Below are positions 9,674 to 17,756 of a stretch of DNA of 64,000 nucleotides, one piece after another. The notes under the pieces are model-generated. The model was not told the DNA's origin and made no database searches. It was given only the letters and a program-made list of their open reading frames with translations. Numbering within the stretch: the stretch's first letter is position 1; every line of letters begins with the position of its first letter. The stretch spans positions 1 through 64,000 of the forward strand of contig NZ_LZJI01000157.1 of the NCBI RefSeq assembly GCF_001667775.1, read 5' to 3'. Both the position numbers and the translations under genes were made by a program. The DNA comes from Mycobacterium sp. E1747 (GTDB lineage Bacteria > Actinomycetota > Actinomycetes > Mycobacteriales > Mycobacteriaceae).

Positions 9674-10099
9674 ATGCGGATCACCCAGGGCACGTTTTCC
9701 TACCTGCCCGACTTCACCGACCAGGAGATCACCGCGCAGATCGGCTATGCGCTCGAGCACGGTTGGCCGCTCTCGGTGGAGTTCACCGACGACCCTCATC
9801 CGCGCAACACCTACTGGGAGATGTGGGGGCTGCCGATGTTCGACCTGAAGGACGCGGCCGGGGTGCTGCTCGAGGTGAACGCCTGCCGGGCGGCGAATCC
9901 CAACAGCTACGTCCGGCTCAACGCCTACGACGCCGGCCTGGGCCGGCAGACCACGGCGTTCTCGTTCATCGTTCACCGGCCCGCCGAGGAGCCGGGGTTC
10001 CGCCTGGAGCGCGCCGAGCGAGCCAACCGCCAGATCGGCTACACCACCTACGCGTACGCAACCGCGCGGCCGGTGGGGCAGCGATACGAATCGCCATGA
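9674..10099 (+). CDS. cbbS: RuBisCO small subunit
   Basis: 141-residue small chain that caps the large-subunit octamer. It begins [19 protein letters not shown], has [11 protein letters not shown] and VLLEVNAC typical of the family, and carries the longer C-terminal extension of red-type enzymes (about residues 110-141, with the Tyr/Thr-rich IGYTTYAYA). A strong ribosome-binding site GAGAGGAG precedes the ATG. The stop overlaps the cbbX start as ATGA, coupling enzyme and activase synthesis. Confidence 0.96.
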   Translation: MRITQGTFSYLPDFTDQEITAQIGYALEHGWPLSVEFTDDPHPRNTYWEMWGLPMFDLKDAAGVLLEVNACRAANPNSYVRLNAYDAGLGRQTTAFSFIVHRPAEEPGFRLERAERANRQIGYTTYAYATARPVGQRYESP

Positions 10100-11058
10100 C
10101 CGCGTTTGGTTTCCGGCCCGGTGAGGTTGCTGAGGAGACCGAACCCGAGGTGCTCGGCGCGGACGCCGTCGTCGACCTGACGGCGGCCCGGGCCACCTCG
10201 GGTATCGATGAGGTGCTGTCGGCGCTGGACCGCGAGCTGGTCGGCCTGGAGCCGGTGAAGACCCGTATCGCCGAGATCGCGGCGCTGCTGTTGGTCGACC
10301 GCATGCGGGAACGGTTCGGCGTGCAGGCAGCCCAGCCGACTCTGCACATGTGCTTCACGGGCAACCCCGGCACCGGCAAGACCACGGTGGCAACGCGGAT
10401 GGCCGACCTGCTGCACCGGCTTGGCTACCTGCGCCGCGGCCATCTGGTCAGCGTGACCCGCGACGACCTGGTCGGCGAGTACGTGGGGCACACCGCTCCC
10501 AAGACCAAGGACGTCATCAAACGCGCGATGGGCGGGGTGTTGTTCATCGACGAGGCCTACTACCTCTACAAGGCCGAAAACGAGCGCGACTATGGCGGCG
10601 AAGCGATCGAAATCCTGCTGCAGGTGATGGAGAACAACCGCGACGACCTGGTGGTGATACTGGCCGGCTACGCGGACAAGATGGACCAGTTCTTCTCGGC
10701 CAACCCTGGCATGCAGAGCCGGATCGCCCACCACATCACGTTCCCGGACTACACGGTCGGCGAGCTGGAGGACATCGCGGGGCTGATGATCGCGGGCCTG
10801 GGTTATCGGTTCTCCGAAGAGGCGCGCGGCGTGCTGCGCCAGTACCTGCAGCGGCGGCGCGACCAGCCGTGGTTCGCCAACGCGCGCAGCGTCCGCAACG
10901 CGCTGGAGCGGGCCCGGCTTCGGCACGCGCGGCGATTGCTGGAGCGGACCGACCCCGACGCTGAAACGAAGGTCGGGTTGCCCGAACTGACCACGATCGA
11001 GGCGGTAGATCTGTTGGCCAGTCGGGTGTTCGACGCCGACACACGGGAGAGCGCATGA
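10096..11058 (+). CDS. cbbX: CbbX, red-type RuBisCO activase
   Basis: A 320-residue AAA+ ATPase that strips inhibitory sugar phosphates from red-type RuBisCO by pulling on the large-subunit C terminus. Walker [10 protein letters not shown] lies near residues 88-96, Walker B is [11 protein letters not shown], and the pore-loop region [10 protein letters not shown] and sensor [10 protein letters not shown] follow. The C terminus carries the arginine-rich [18 protein letters not shown] seen in CbbX/CbxX proteins. Start and stop both overlap neighbours as ATGA. Its presence supports a red-like rather than green-like RuBisCO. Confidence 0.96.
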   Translation: MTAFGFRPGEVAEETEPEVLGADAVVDLTAARATSGIDEVLSALDRELVGLEPVKTRIAEIAALLLVDRMRERFGVQAAQPTLHMCFTGNPGTGKTTVATRMADLLHRLGYLRRGHLVSVTRDDLVGEYVGHTAPKTKDVIKRAMGGVLFIDEAYYLYKAENERDYGGEAIEILLQVMENNRDDLVVILAGYADKMDQFFSANPGMQSRIAHHITFPDYTVGELEDIAGLMIAGLGYRFSEEARGVLRQYLQRRRDQPWFANARSVRNALERARLRHARRLLERTDPDAETKVGLPELTTIEAVDLLASRVFDADTRESA

Positions 11059-11957
11059 CGACAAACGCGCGCCTGCGGGCGCTGGTCGAAGTGGCCGATA
11101 CGGGTTCGGTGCGTGGCGCCGCGGAACGCCTGGTGGTCACCGAATCCTCGATCTCGTCGGCACTGCGGGCGCTCAGCAGCGATATCGGCATCACCCTGGT
11201 CGACCGGCACGGCCGGGGAGTCCGCCTGACGCCGGCGGGGCTGCGCTACGTGGAGTACGCGCGGCGCATCCTCGGGCTGCACGACGAGGCGATCCTGGCC
11301 GCGCGCGGGGAGGCGGATCCCGAGAACGGTTCGATCCGGCTGGCCGCGGTGACGTCGGCCGGGGAGCTGCTGATCCCGGCGGCGCTGGCGTCGTTCCGCG
11401 AGCAGCACCCCGGCGTGGTGCTGCACGTCGACGTGGCCGCGCGTGGCCCGCTGTGGCCGATGCTGTCGCGACACGAAGTCGACCTGGTGTTCGCCGGCCG
11501 CCCGCCCGAGGACCTACGCACGAAGGTCCGGGTCCGCGCGATCAGCCCCAACACGCTCATCGTCGTGGGCGGGCCGGACATCGCCGAGGACTTCGAGCCG
11601 GCGAGGGCCACCTGGTTGTTGCGCGAGCCGGGTTCGGGCACCCGCTCGACGCTGATGACGTTGTTCGAGGAACTCGACGTCGCGCCGCCGCAACTGGTGC
11701 TGGGCTCGCACGGAGCCGTGGTATCGGCGGCCGTCGCGGGACTGGGTGTCACGCTGGTGTCGCGCCAGGCCGTGCAGCGCGAACTCGACGCCGGCGCGCT
11801 GGTCGAGCTGCCGGTGCCGGGCACCCCGATCAAGCGGCCCTGGCACGTGGTCAGCCAACCCACCCCGCCGATGGCCACCGAACTGCTCATCGGCCACCTG
11901 GTGTCGCACCCGGAACTCGGCTGGCGGCAGGTCAGCGCGGTGCGCCGGGCGTCGTAA
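11055..11957 (+). CDS. cbbR: LysR-type regulator, CbbR-like
   Basis: 300 residues with an N-terminal winged helix-turn-helix ([20 protein letters not shown]...[21 protein letters not shown]) and a C-terminal LysR substrate-binding domain. It overlaps cbbX as ATGA, so it is the last gene of the RuBisCO operon. CbbR genes more often lie divergent from cbbL; here it would regulate its own operon from the far end. The expected operator is the inverted repeat at 8143-8170. CbbR family members respond to RuBP, NADPH or related metabolites; the effector here is unknown. Confidence 0.88.
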   Translation: MTTNARLRALVEVADTGSVRGAAERLVVTESSISSALRALSSDIGITLVDRHGRGVRLTPAGLRYVEYARRILGLHDEAILAARGEADPENGSIRLAAVTSAGELLIPAALASFREQHPGVVLHVDVAARGPLWPMLSRHEVDLVFAGRPPEDLRTKVRVRAISPNTLIVVGGPDIAEDFEPARATWLLREPGSGTRSTLMTLFEELDVAPPQLVLGSHGAVVSAAVAGLGVTLVSRQAVQRELDAGALVELPVPGTPIKRPWHVVSQPTPPMATELLIGHLVSHPELGWRQVSAVRRAS

Positions 11958-11981
11958 ACGCGCCGGACGCCCGGTCTTTCT

Positions 11982-12041
11982 GCCGAGAATCACGCTAGCG
12001 TGGCTGCCGCCGTCGAACGTTGCACTGGCGTGACGCTCGGC
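11982..12041. repeat. 60-base imperfect inverted repeat between convergent genes
   Basis: GCCGAGAATCACGC at 11982-11995 pairs with GCGTGACGCTCGGC at 12028-12041 (12 of 14 positions), and the left arm runs into a perfect 12-base palindrome CACGCTAGCGTG at 11991-12002. It fills most of the gap between the ends of cbbR and the AraC gene. It could act as a two-way terminator or be a member of a dispersed mycobacterial intergenic repeat family; no second copy was seen in this window. Confidence 0.5.
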
Positions 12042-12056
12042 GAGCGACGGTGGCCG

Positions 12057-13118
12057 TCAGCGCCGCAGCGTGTCGGACGGCGCTTCTCCCCAACGCTTGC
12101 GGTACTCCACCGCGAAACTGCCGAGGTGGTTGAAACCCCATCGCTCGGCGACGGCCGTCACGGTGATGCCATCGGTGGGCATCGCGTCCATGAGCTCCTC
12201 GTGCACCCGTTCGAGCCGGCGCTCGCGAACGTAGGTCATCGGCGTCATGTTCAGCTCCTCGCGGAAGCCCTGCTGGATCGACCGAACACTCATGTGCACT
12301 GCCCTGGCGAGCTCGTCCATCGTGATGCGCTCGGCGAGATGGTCGTCGATGAAGTTCATCGCGTCATGGACCACGGCCCGGCGCGGGTCCGGCTGGGCGG
12401 GCTGCAGAAACTCCGCGTAGTAGTTGGATGGCTGCAACTGCAGCAGCGTGCTCATCACCAACTCCTCGATCGCGCCGATGCCCTGGCCGCGCTGAATCAG
12501 CGATCCCGGGTGGAACACCTCGGTGTGGATGAGCTGTACCGCGGTGTGCCACCGCATCGCGGCCTCGCTGGCCAGGTCGAAATCCGGCTCGAATTCCAGC
12601 GGCTTGGTCAGGCTCTTGCCCAGCAGCCGGGTCAGGTGGGCTGCCATGGCGCGCTGTTCGATCCGGATCAACAGCTGCGGGGAGTCGTGGTCGAACTGGA
12701 TCCGCAGCGTCTCGCCGGGGCTGGTCACCAGCGCGCGGATCGTGTTGGCCTCGAAGCTGCGGCCGCGGTGTTCGACCAGCGCCCGCCCGTTCATCGGCAT
12801 ATGCACGCCGAAGTATTGGCCGAGTACCGGAATGTCGATGGTGGCCGCGACGTGCACGTCGAGGTACAGCATGCTGACGTTGCGTAGCCGCACGCCGTGC
12901 ATGGTCGCAGCAAACCCCCCGGCGTCATCCGGACCGACATGCAACGACAGCGGCGCCAACGCCTTGGCCATCAGTCTCATGGCCTCGGTCGGGTTCTCCG
13001 TGTAGAAGATCTCGTTGTCGGCCAGCGCGGGCGGGACCCCGCGCGAACGCACCTTTCGCCGAACCGGGTTGGCCGTCCGGCGGACGTCGATGTAGCCCAG
13101 TCGGGTTAGCCGCGACAC
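12057..13118 (-). CDS. AraC-family transcriptional regulator
   Basis: About 353 residues with an N-terminal AraC_binding_2-type effector domain and a C-terminal pair of helix-turn-helices (ITMDELARAVHMSVRSIQQGFREEL...ITVTAVAERWGFNHLGSFAVEYRKRWGEAPS). The start is uncertain: the GTG at 13118 gives the usual family length, while the open frame runs to 13385 through the hydrogenase promoter with no protein-like sequence. It is divergent from the hydrogenase operon and separated by about 260 bases carrying palindromes, so it probably controls that operon, itself, or both. Confidence 0.82.
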   Translation of the reverse strand: MSRLTRLGYIDVRRTANPVRRKVRSRGVPPALADNEIFYTENPTEAMRLMAKALAPLSLHVGPDDAGGFAATMHGVRLRNVSMLYLDVHVAATIDIPVLGQYFGVHMPMNGRALVEHRGRSFEANTIRALVTSPGETLRIQFDHDSPQLLIRIEQRAMAAHLTRLLGKSLTKPLEFEPDFDLASEAAMRWHTAVQLIHTEVFHPGSLIQRGQGIGAIEELVMSTLLQLQPSNYYAEFLQPAQPDPRRAVVHDAMNFIDDHLAERITMDELARAVHMSVRSIQQGFREELNMTPMTYVRERRLERVHEELMDAMPTDGITVTAVAERWGFNHLGSFAVEYRKRWGEAPSDTLRR

Positions 13119-13300
13119 CGCGTATCGCCTGCTCGGTGCCGCGCCGGCGCGCCCCGGAAAGGTGAAGCGTCTAGTAAATAATCGATGGCGATCATGCAAG
13201 TCTCCGGCCGACTGAGCGCGCGTCAACGCGCCTAACTCTTCGCAATCCTGACAGCTGCTGCGCGAAAGCGATAGGCAGAACCGGAACGGGCCGCTATTTT

Positions 13301-13316
13301 TGTGATCGAGACCACA
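13301..13316. promoter_or_regulatory. Candidate CRP-family binding site before the hydrogenase operon
   Basis: TGTGATCGAGACCACA matches the mycobacterial CRP consensus TGTGA-N6-TCACA with one mismatch. It lies 60-75 bases upstream of the hucM-like ATG. Global cAMP-CRP control would link H2 oxidation to energy state; this is inferred from the motif only. Confidence 0.5.
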
Positions 13317-13327
13317 GCCTGCTGTGG
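13312..13327. promoter_or_regulatory. Perfect palindrome overlapping the CRP-like site
   Basis: CCACAGC-CT-GCTGTGG is a perfect 7-2-7 inverted repeat sharing five bases with the CRP-like site. Two interlocked operators suggest competition or cooperation between two factors, for example CRP and the divergent AraC regulator. Confidence 0.4.
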
Positions 13328-13375
13328 CTCTCTCGGTATCGGGACTCAGCCCACCCGATTCCCCAAGGAGGTGCC

Positions 13376-13933
13376 ATGTCGGCAAACGGTCAACTCGTCG
13401 AGCTGTCGCCGGCCGACCAACTGCGCGGCCGACTCGACGACCCCGCGGTCGCCGAGTCGCTCAACAACCTGCTTGACCATGCCGATCTCCTGGCGATCCT
13501 GCTGAGAGGTCTGGACGGCTTCGTCCGCCGGGGTGACGAGATCAGCGAGACGCTGGCATCGGCGGTCGACGAGCTGCGCGCGGGAGCGTCGAGCGCCAAC
13601 TTGCCCAGTTTCGACGGTGTGGCATCCGAGCTGCGGTCGGTCGATCTGCAGGCGCTCGCGGCGAGCGTGTCGTCACTGGCCGCGGCGATCGTGACGGCGA
13701 CTCCGGCCTTGAACAAGATCCTGCAGTCGCCCCTGGTCGATCCCCAAGCGGTCGACGTGCTGGCGGAGTTGAGCCGTGCCCTGGTCGAAGGCAAGGCCGC
13801 CGCCGCGGCGGACCCGGGTGGTCCCAAGGGATTGTTCGGGCTGTGGCGGGTGAGCAAGGACAAAGACATCAATCGGGGCGTTGGCTTTCTGGTGCAGGTA
13901 GCCCGCGCGTTCGGCAAGCACCTCCCGCAGTAG
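13376..13933 (+). CDS. hucM: DUF1641 protein, HucM-like hydrogenase stalk subunit
   Basis: A 185-residue protein whose N-terminal two thirds look helical and partly amphipathic (many Leu/Ala heptads) and whose C terminus (about residues 150-184, GLFGLWRVSKDKDINRGVGF then LVQVARAFGKHL) matches the DUF1641 signature as I know it. In the Huc hydrogenase of M. smegmatis a gene in this position encodes HucM, the stalk that tethers hydrogenase dimers and passes menaquinone to them. First gene of the operon, with strong site AAGGAGGT. The HucM assignment rests on position and size; the DUF1641 call is firmer. Confidence 0.75.
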   Translation: MSANGQLVELSPADQLRGRLDDPAVAESLNNLLDHADLLAILLRGLDGFVRRGDEISETLASAVDELRAGASSANLPSFDGVASELRSVDLQALAASVSSLAAAIVTATPALNKILQSPLVDPQAVDVLAELSRALVEGKAAAAADPGGPKGLFGLWRVSKDKDINRGVGFLVQVARAFGKHLPQ

Positions 13934-13998
13934 CAGACCTTCGGCCCACGATTACCAATGCGGTCGCGCCCTCGACCGTTATTTCGAGAGGAGTTTCT

Positions 13999-14970
13999 AT
14001 GGCTTCCGTTTTATGGTTTCAAGGCGGGGCATGTAGTGGAAATACCATGTCGTTTCTCAATGCCGAGGAACCGAATGTCGTCGATCTGATCGTCGATTTC
14101 GGCCTCGATTTGTTGTGGCACCCGTCGTTGGGGCTGGAACTGGGAAAGAATGCGCAAAAGGTCTTCTGGGACTGCGCCAACGGCGCCCGGCCGCTAGACA
14201 TTTTCGTGTTCGAGGGCACGGTGATCGAGGCGCCCAACGGCACCGGCCGCATGGACATGTTCGCCGACCGCGCGATGAAGGACTGGGTCACCGACCTCGC
14301 GGCCGCCGCGCAGATCGTGGTGGCCATCGGCGACTGTGCGTGCTTCGGCGGCATACCGGCCATGGAGCCAAACCCGTCGGCGTCGACCGGCCTGCAATTC
14401 CACAAACGCGACAAGGGCGGGTTCCTCGGCCCGGACTTCCGGTCCAAGATGGGCCTGCCGGTGATCAACATCCCCGGTTGTCCGGCACACCCCGACTGGA
14501 TCACCCAGATCCTCGTCGCATTGGCCACCGGGCGGGCCGGCGACATCACCCTTGACGAGTTGCACCGGCCGGAGACGTTCTTCAAGACGTTTACCCAAAC
14601 CGGTTGCACCCGAGTGCAATTCTTTGAGTACAAGCAGTCGACGATGTCGTTCGGTGAGGGTACCCGCACCGGTTGTCTGTTCTACGAATTCGGCTGCCGG
14701 GGGCCGATGACGCACTCCCCGTGCAACCGGATCCTGTGGAACCGCCAGTCGTCGAAGACCCGCGCCGGCATGCCGTGCCTGGGCTGCACCGAACCGGAAT
14801 TCCCGCATTTCGACCTGGCGCCGGGAACCGTGTTCAAGACGCAGAAGGTGAGCGGCATGATCCCGCGGGAGGTCCCCGAGGGCTCGGATCACCTGACCTA
14901 TATGGCCCATGCCGCGGCCGCCAGGATCGCTGCGCCGCAATGGTCCAAGGAAGACATGTTCGTGGTCTGA
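13999..14970 (+). CDS. hucS: [NiFe]-hydrogenase small subunit, Huc (group 2a) type
   Basis: A 323-residue electron-transfer subunit. It begins at once with the proximal-cluster motif LWFQGGACSGN and has no twin-arginine signal peptide, as in cytosolic-side group 2 enzymes. Further cluster-ligand regions are AIGDCACFGGIP, NIPGCPAHPDW, and the C-terminal Cys-rich GCLFYEFGCRGPMTHSPCN and GMPCLGCTEPEFP. A ribosome-binding site GAGAGGAG lies before the ATG. The sequence closely resembles what I recall of M. smegmatis HucS, which oxidises H2 at atmospheric levels. Assignment as Huc rather than Hhy (group 1h) is from memory and gene order. Confidence 0.93.
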   Translation: MASVLWFQGGACSGNTMSFLNAEEPNVVDLIVDFGLDLLWHPSLGLELGKNAQKVFWDCANGARPLDIFVFEGTVIEAPNGTGRMDMFADRAMKDWVTDLAAAAQIVVAIGDCACFGGIPAMEPNPSASTGLQFHKRDKGGFLGPDFRSKMGLPVINIPGCPAHPDWITQILVALATGRAGDITLDELHRPETFFKTFTQTGCTRVQFFEYKQSTMSFGEGTRTGCLFYEFGCRGPMTHSPCNRILWNRQSSKTRAGMPCLGCTEPEFPHFDLAPGTVFKTQKVSGMIPREVPEGSDHLTYMAHAAAARIAAPQWSKEDMFVV

Positions 14971-15016
14971 CGACCCGGCACGCCCAGGTACTGCACCGAA
15001 TTCAGGAGGACTATTC

Positions 15017-16624
15017 ATGACTGCGCTCGACCTCTATGTCAGCCCGTTGGGCCGCGTCGAGGGGGACCTCGACGTTCGCGTCACTGTTGAGGACGGCGTT
15101 GTCACGTCGGCCTGGACCGAGGCCGCGATGTTCCGCGGCTTCGAAATCATCTTGCGGGGCAAGGACCCTCAGGCCGGCCTCATCGTGTGCCCGCGCATCT
15201 GCGGCATCTGCGGTGGCAGCCACCTGTACAAGTCGGCGTATGCGTTGGACACCGCGTGGCGAACGCACATGCCGCCCAACGCCACCCTGGTGCGCAATAT
15301 TTGCCAGGCCTGCGAGACGCTGCAGTCGATCCCGCGCTACTTCTATGCCCTGTTCGCGATCGACTTGACCAACAAGAACTATGCGAAGTCAAAGCTTTAC
15401 GATGAAGCGGTGCGCCGGTTCGCGCCCTACGTGGGCACGAGTTATCAACCGGGCGTGGTGCTTTCGGCGAAGCCGGTCGAGGTGTACGCGATCTTCGGTG
15501 GGCAGTGGCCGCACTCGAGCTTCATGGTTCCCGGCGGGGTGATGTGCGCGCCAACGCTGTCCGACGTCACACGCTCGATCGCGATCCTCGAGCACTGGAA
15601 AGACAATTGGCTGGAGGCCCGCTGGCTCGGGTGCACCATCGACCGGTGGCTGGAGAACAAGACCTGGGACGACGTGCTCGCCTGGGTGGACGAGAACGAA
15701 TCCCATTACAACAGCGACTGCGGCTTTTTCATTCGCTACTGCCTGGACGTCGGCCTGGACAAGTACGGCGCCGGCGTGGGCAACTACATCTCCACCGGCA
15801 CCTATTTCGACCCGTCGCTGTACGAGAACCCGACCATCGCTGGGCGCAACGCCGCGTTGATCGGCCGCTCGGGTGTGTACGCCAAGGGCCAGTGGTACGA
15901 GTTCGACCAGGCCAACGTCCGTGAGGACGTCACGCATTCGTTCTACGAGGGCAGCCGCCCGCTGCACCCGTTCGAAGGAGAGACGATTCCCATCGATCCC
16001 GAACAGGGCCGCAAAGAGGGCAAGTACAGCTGGGCCAAGTCGCCCCGCTACGCCGTCGGAAACCTGGGCAACATCCCGCTGGAAGCGGGCCCGTTGGCGC
16101 GCCGGATGGCGGCCGGCGGACCCAACGCCGCCGCCCACCAGGACAACGACCCGCTGTTCGTCGACATCATGAACAAGATCGGGCCCAGCGTCATGGTCCG
16201 CCAGCTGGCCCGCATGCACGAGGGCCCGAAATACTATAAGTGGACCCGGGAGTGGCTCGACCAGCTCGACCTCAAGGAGAGCTTCTACTCCAAGCCGATC
16301 GAACACGCCGAGGGCATGGGCTTCGGTTCCACCGAGGCGGCCCGTGGCGCGTTGTCGGACTGGATTGTCATCGAGGACAACAAGATCAAGAACTACCAGG
16401 TGGTCACGCCCACCGCGTGGAACATCGGCCCGCGGGACAGCGGGCAGGTGCTCGGGCCGATCGAGAGCGCGCTGGTCGGCTCGCCCATCGTGGACGCCGA
16501 AGACCCGGTCGAGCTGGGCCACGTGGCCCGTAGTTTCGACTCCTGTCTGGTGTGCACGGTGCACGCCTATGACGGCAAGACGGGTAAAGAGCTGTCCCAG
16601 TTCGTGATCAACGGGATGGTGTGA
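15017..16624 (+). CDS. hucL: [NiFe]-hydrogenase large subunit, Huc (group 2a) type
   Basis: The 535-residue catalytic subunit. The L1 motif RICGICGGSH supplies Cys62 and Cys65 and the L2 motif DSCLVCTVH supplies Cys510 and Cys513, the four ligands of the Ni-Fe centre. His516 is the expected cleavage point, so a 19-residue tail would be removed by the protease encoded next. L2 has Ser where many families have Pro (DPC). The start follows AGGAGGA. Overlaps the protease gene as GTGA. Presumed role: H2 oxidation delivering electrons to menaquinone, to support respiration and CO2 fixation. Confidence 0.95.
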   Translation: MTALDLYVSPLGRVEGDLDVRVTVEDGVVTSAWTEAAMFRGFEIILRGKDPQAGLIVCPRICGICGGSHLYKSAYALDTAWRTHMPPNATLVRNICQACETLQSIPRYFYALFAIDLTNKNYAKSKLYDEAVRRFAPYVGTSYQPGVVLSAKPVEVYAIFGGQWPHSSFMVPGGVMCAPTLSDVTRSIAILEHWKDNWLEARWLGCTIDRWLENKTWDDVLAWVDENESHYNSDCGFFIRYCLDVGLDKYGAGVGNYISTGTYFDPSLYENPTIAGRNAALIGRSGVYAKGQWYEFDQANVREDVTHSFYEGSRPLHPFEGETIPIDPEQGRKEGKYSWAKSPRYAVGNLGNIPLEAGPLARRMAAGGPNAAAHQDNDPLFVDIMNKIGPSVMVRQLARMHEGPKYYKWTREWLDQLDLKESFYSKPIEHAEGMGFGSTEAARGALSDWIVIEDNKIKNYQVVTPTAWNIGPRDSGQVLGPIESALVGSPIVDAEDPVELGHVARSFDSCLVCTVHAYDGKTGKELSQFVINGMV

Positions 16625-17484
16625 TTCTGACGTCCTATGATTGCGGCTTGGGCGCCAGAGACGACTTGAACGCCGACATCGACATCGACCCGCCGGGATG
16701 CGCGGTGTTGGTGGTCGGCTGCGGCAACCTGTTGCGTGGTGACGACGGTGTCGGACCGGTTCTGGTCCGCCACCTCTGGGAACGCGGAGTCCCCGACGGG
16801 GCCCGCCTGGTCGATGGTGGGACCGCGGGCATGGACGTCGCGTTCCAGATGCGTGGCGCCGACAAGGTGGTGATCATCGACGCCGCCGCGACGGGCTCCG
16901 CCCCGGGCACCATCTTCAAGGTGCCGGCCACGGAGCTGGCGGCCCTGCCGCCGCTGCAGGGTCTGCACACCCACTCCTTCCGCTGGGACCATGCCATCGC
17001 GTTCGCCCGCTGGGCACTTGGCGAGGACTGTCCGACCGACATCACCGTCTACCTCGTCGAGGTGGCGGGCGTGGAGCTCGGCGCGGACCTGTCGCCACGG
17101 GTGCGGGCGGCCATGGAGCTGGTCATCGACCGCATCGAGGCCGACCACCTGGCCGCCCTTCGGCCGGCCGCCGCTCCCGAGGTCACCGTGGAATTCACCG
17201 CCGACGGTTACTTGCGGCTGGATGCCGCGTTGGCCGCCAGTCGATTTCCCTCCGACGCGGTGGCCGCGGTAATCCGCGACGAGGACCTGTGGCTGATCCC
17301 GTTGCGCGGTCCGCGCAGCGGGGGACTGCTGCTCAAGCAGCGCAACCCCGCGGGGGACCGGTCGCTGCTCATCCGCGAGGTGATCGCTGACCGCGCAATG
17401 TCGGGCGTCGCTGGTGCATTCTGGGACGATGCAACCAAGTCGCTGCGTATCCCGTTGCAGGGCCGGCGGGAGCCGCCGGGGTGA
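16621..17484 (+). CDS. hucD: Hydrogenase maturation protease with extra C-terminal domain
   Basis: Residues about 28-175 are a HybD/HyaD-type endopeptidase: GCGNLLRGDDGVGP, VDGGTAGMD and a His-rich LHTHSFRWDH that should supply the nickel-sensing ligands. It would trim the HucL tail once nickel is inserted. The remaining ~110 residues form an additional domain (TVEFTADGYLRLDAALAASR, then LWLIPLRGPRSGG) absent from classical ~160-residue proteases. It overlaps hucL and the next gene by 4 bases each. The tail may be a dedicated Huc-binding or quality-control domain; its function is not known to me. Confidence 0.9.
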   Translation: MILTSYDCGLGARDDLNADIDIDPPGCAVLVVGCGNLLRGDDGVGPVLVRHLWERGVPDGARLVDGGTAGMDVAFQMRGADKVVIIDAAATGSAPGTIFKVPATELAALPPLQGLHTHSFRWDHAIAFARWALGEDCPTDITVYLVEVAGVELGADLSPRVRAAMELVIDRIEADHLAALRPAAAPEVTVEFTADGYLRLDAALAASRFPSDAVAAVIRDEDLWLIPLRGPRSGGLLLKQRNPAGDRSLLIREVIADRAMSGVAGAFWDDATKSLRIPLQGRREPPG

Positions 17485-17756
17485 TTCTGATGGCTGAGCG
17501 GCCGACGGATGGGGGGCAGCGCGAACGCCCGCCGACGGTGGTGCGCGCCGACAGTTCGGCCGACGAGGCGCTGGACGTGCAGACCGTCGTCGTCGAGGAA
17601 TGCGGCCGCTGGTTCGTCGAGATCATCGTCGTGTTCGCCGACGGTGTGGTGCGAAAGCGGATCGACGGGCACTCCACCAAGCGCCGCGCGGAGCTGTCGG
17701 CCAACCTGATCAAACGCGCCGCCGAGCGCAATATCCGAGGACCGCTCAATGGGTGA
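17481..17756 (+). CDS. Small conserved protein of the hydrogenase operon
   Basis: 91 residues if started at the GTG at 17481 (GTGA overlap with the protease), or 88 from ATG 17490. The core DVQTVVVEECGRWFVEIIVV followed by FADGVVRKRIDGHSTKRRAE looks like a short beta-sheet plus a basic helix. No membrane segment, no metal motif. It is embedded in a chain of 4-base overlaps, so it is almost certainly co-translated with the hydrogenase. Function unknown; an assembly or docking factor is a guess from position. Confidence 0.75.
   Translation: MILMAERPTDGGQRERPPTVVRADSSADEALDVQTVVVEECGRWFVEIIVVFADGVVRKRIDGHSTKRRAELSANLIKRAAERNIRGPLNG

Noticed and set aside
13119..13385. N-terminal extension of the AraC regulator
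   Set aside because: It crosses the hydrogenase promoter region and palindromes and lacks protein-like sequence.
13999..16624. Assignment to group 1h (Hhy) hydrogenase
   Set aside because: DUF1641/HucM-like gene, protease, HucE and propeller order and the sequence style fit Huc (group 2a) as remembered; a tree would settle it.
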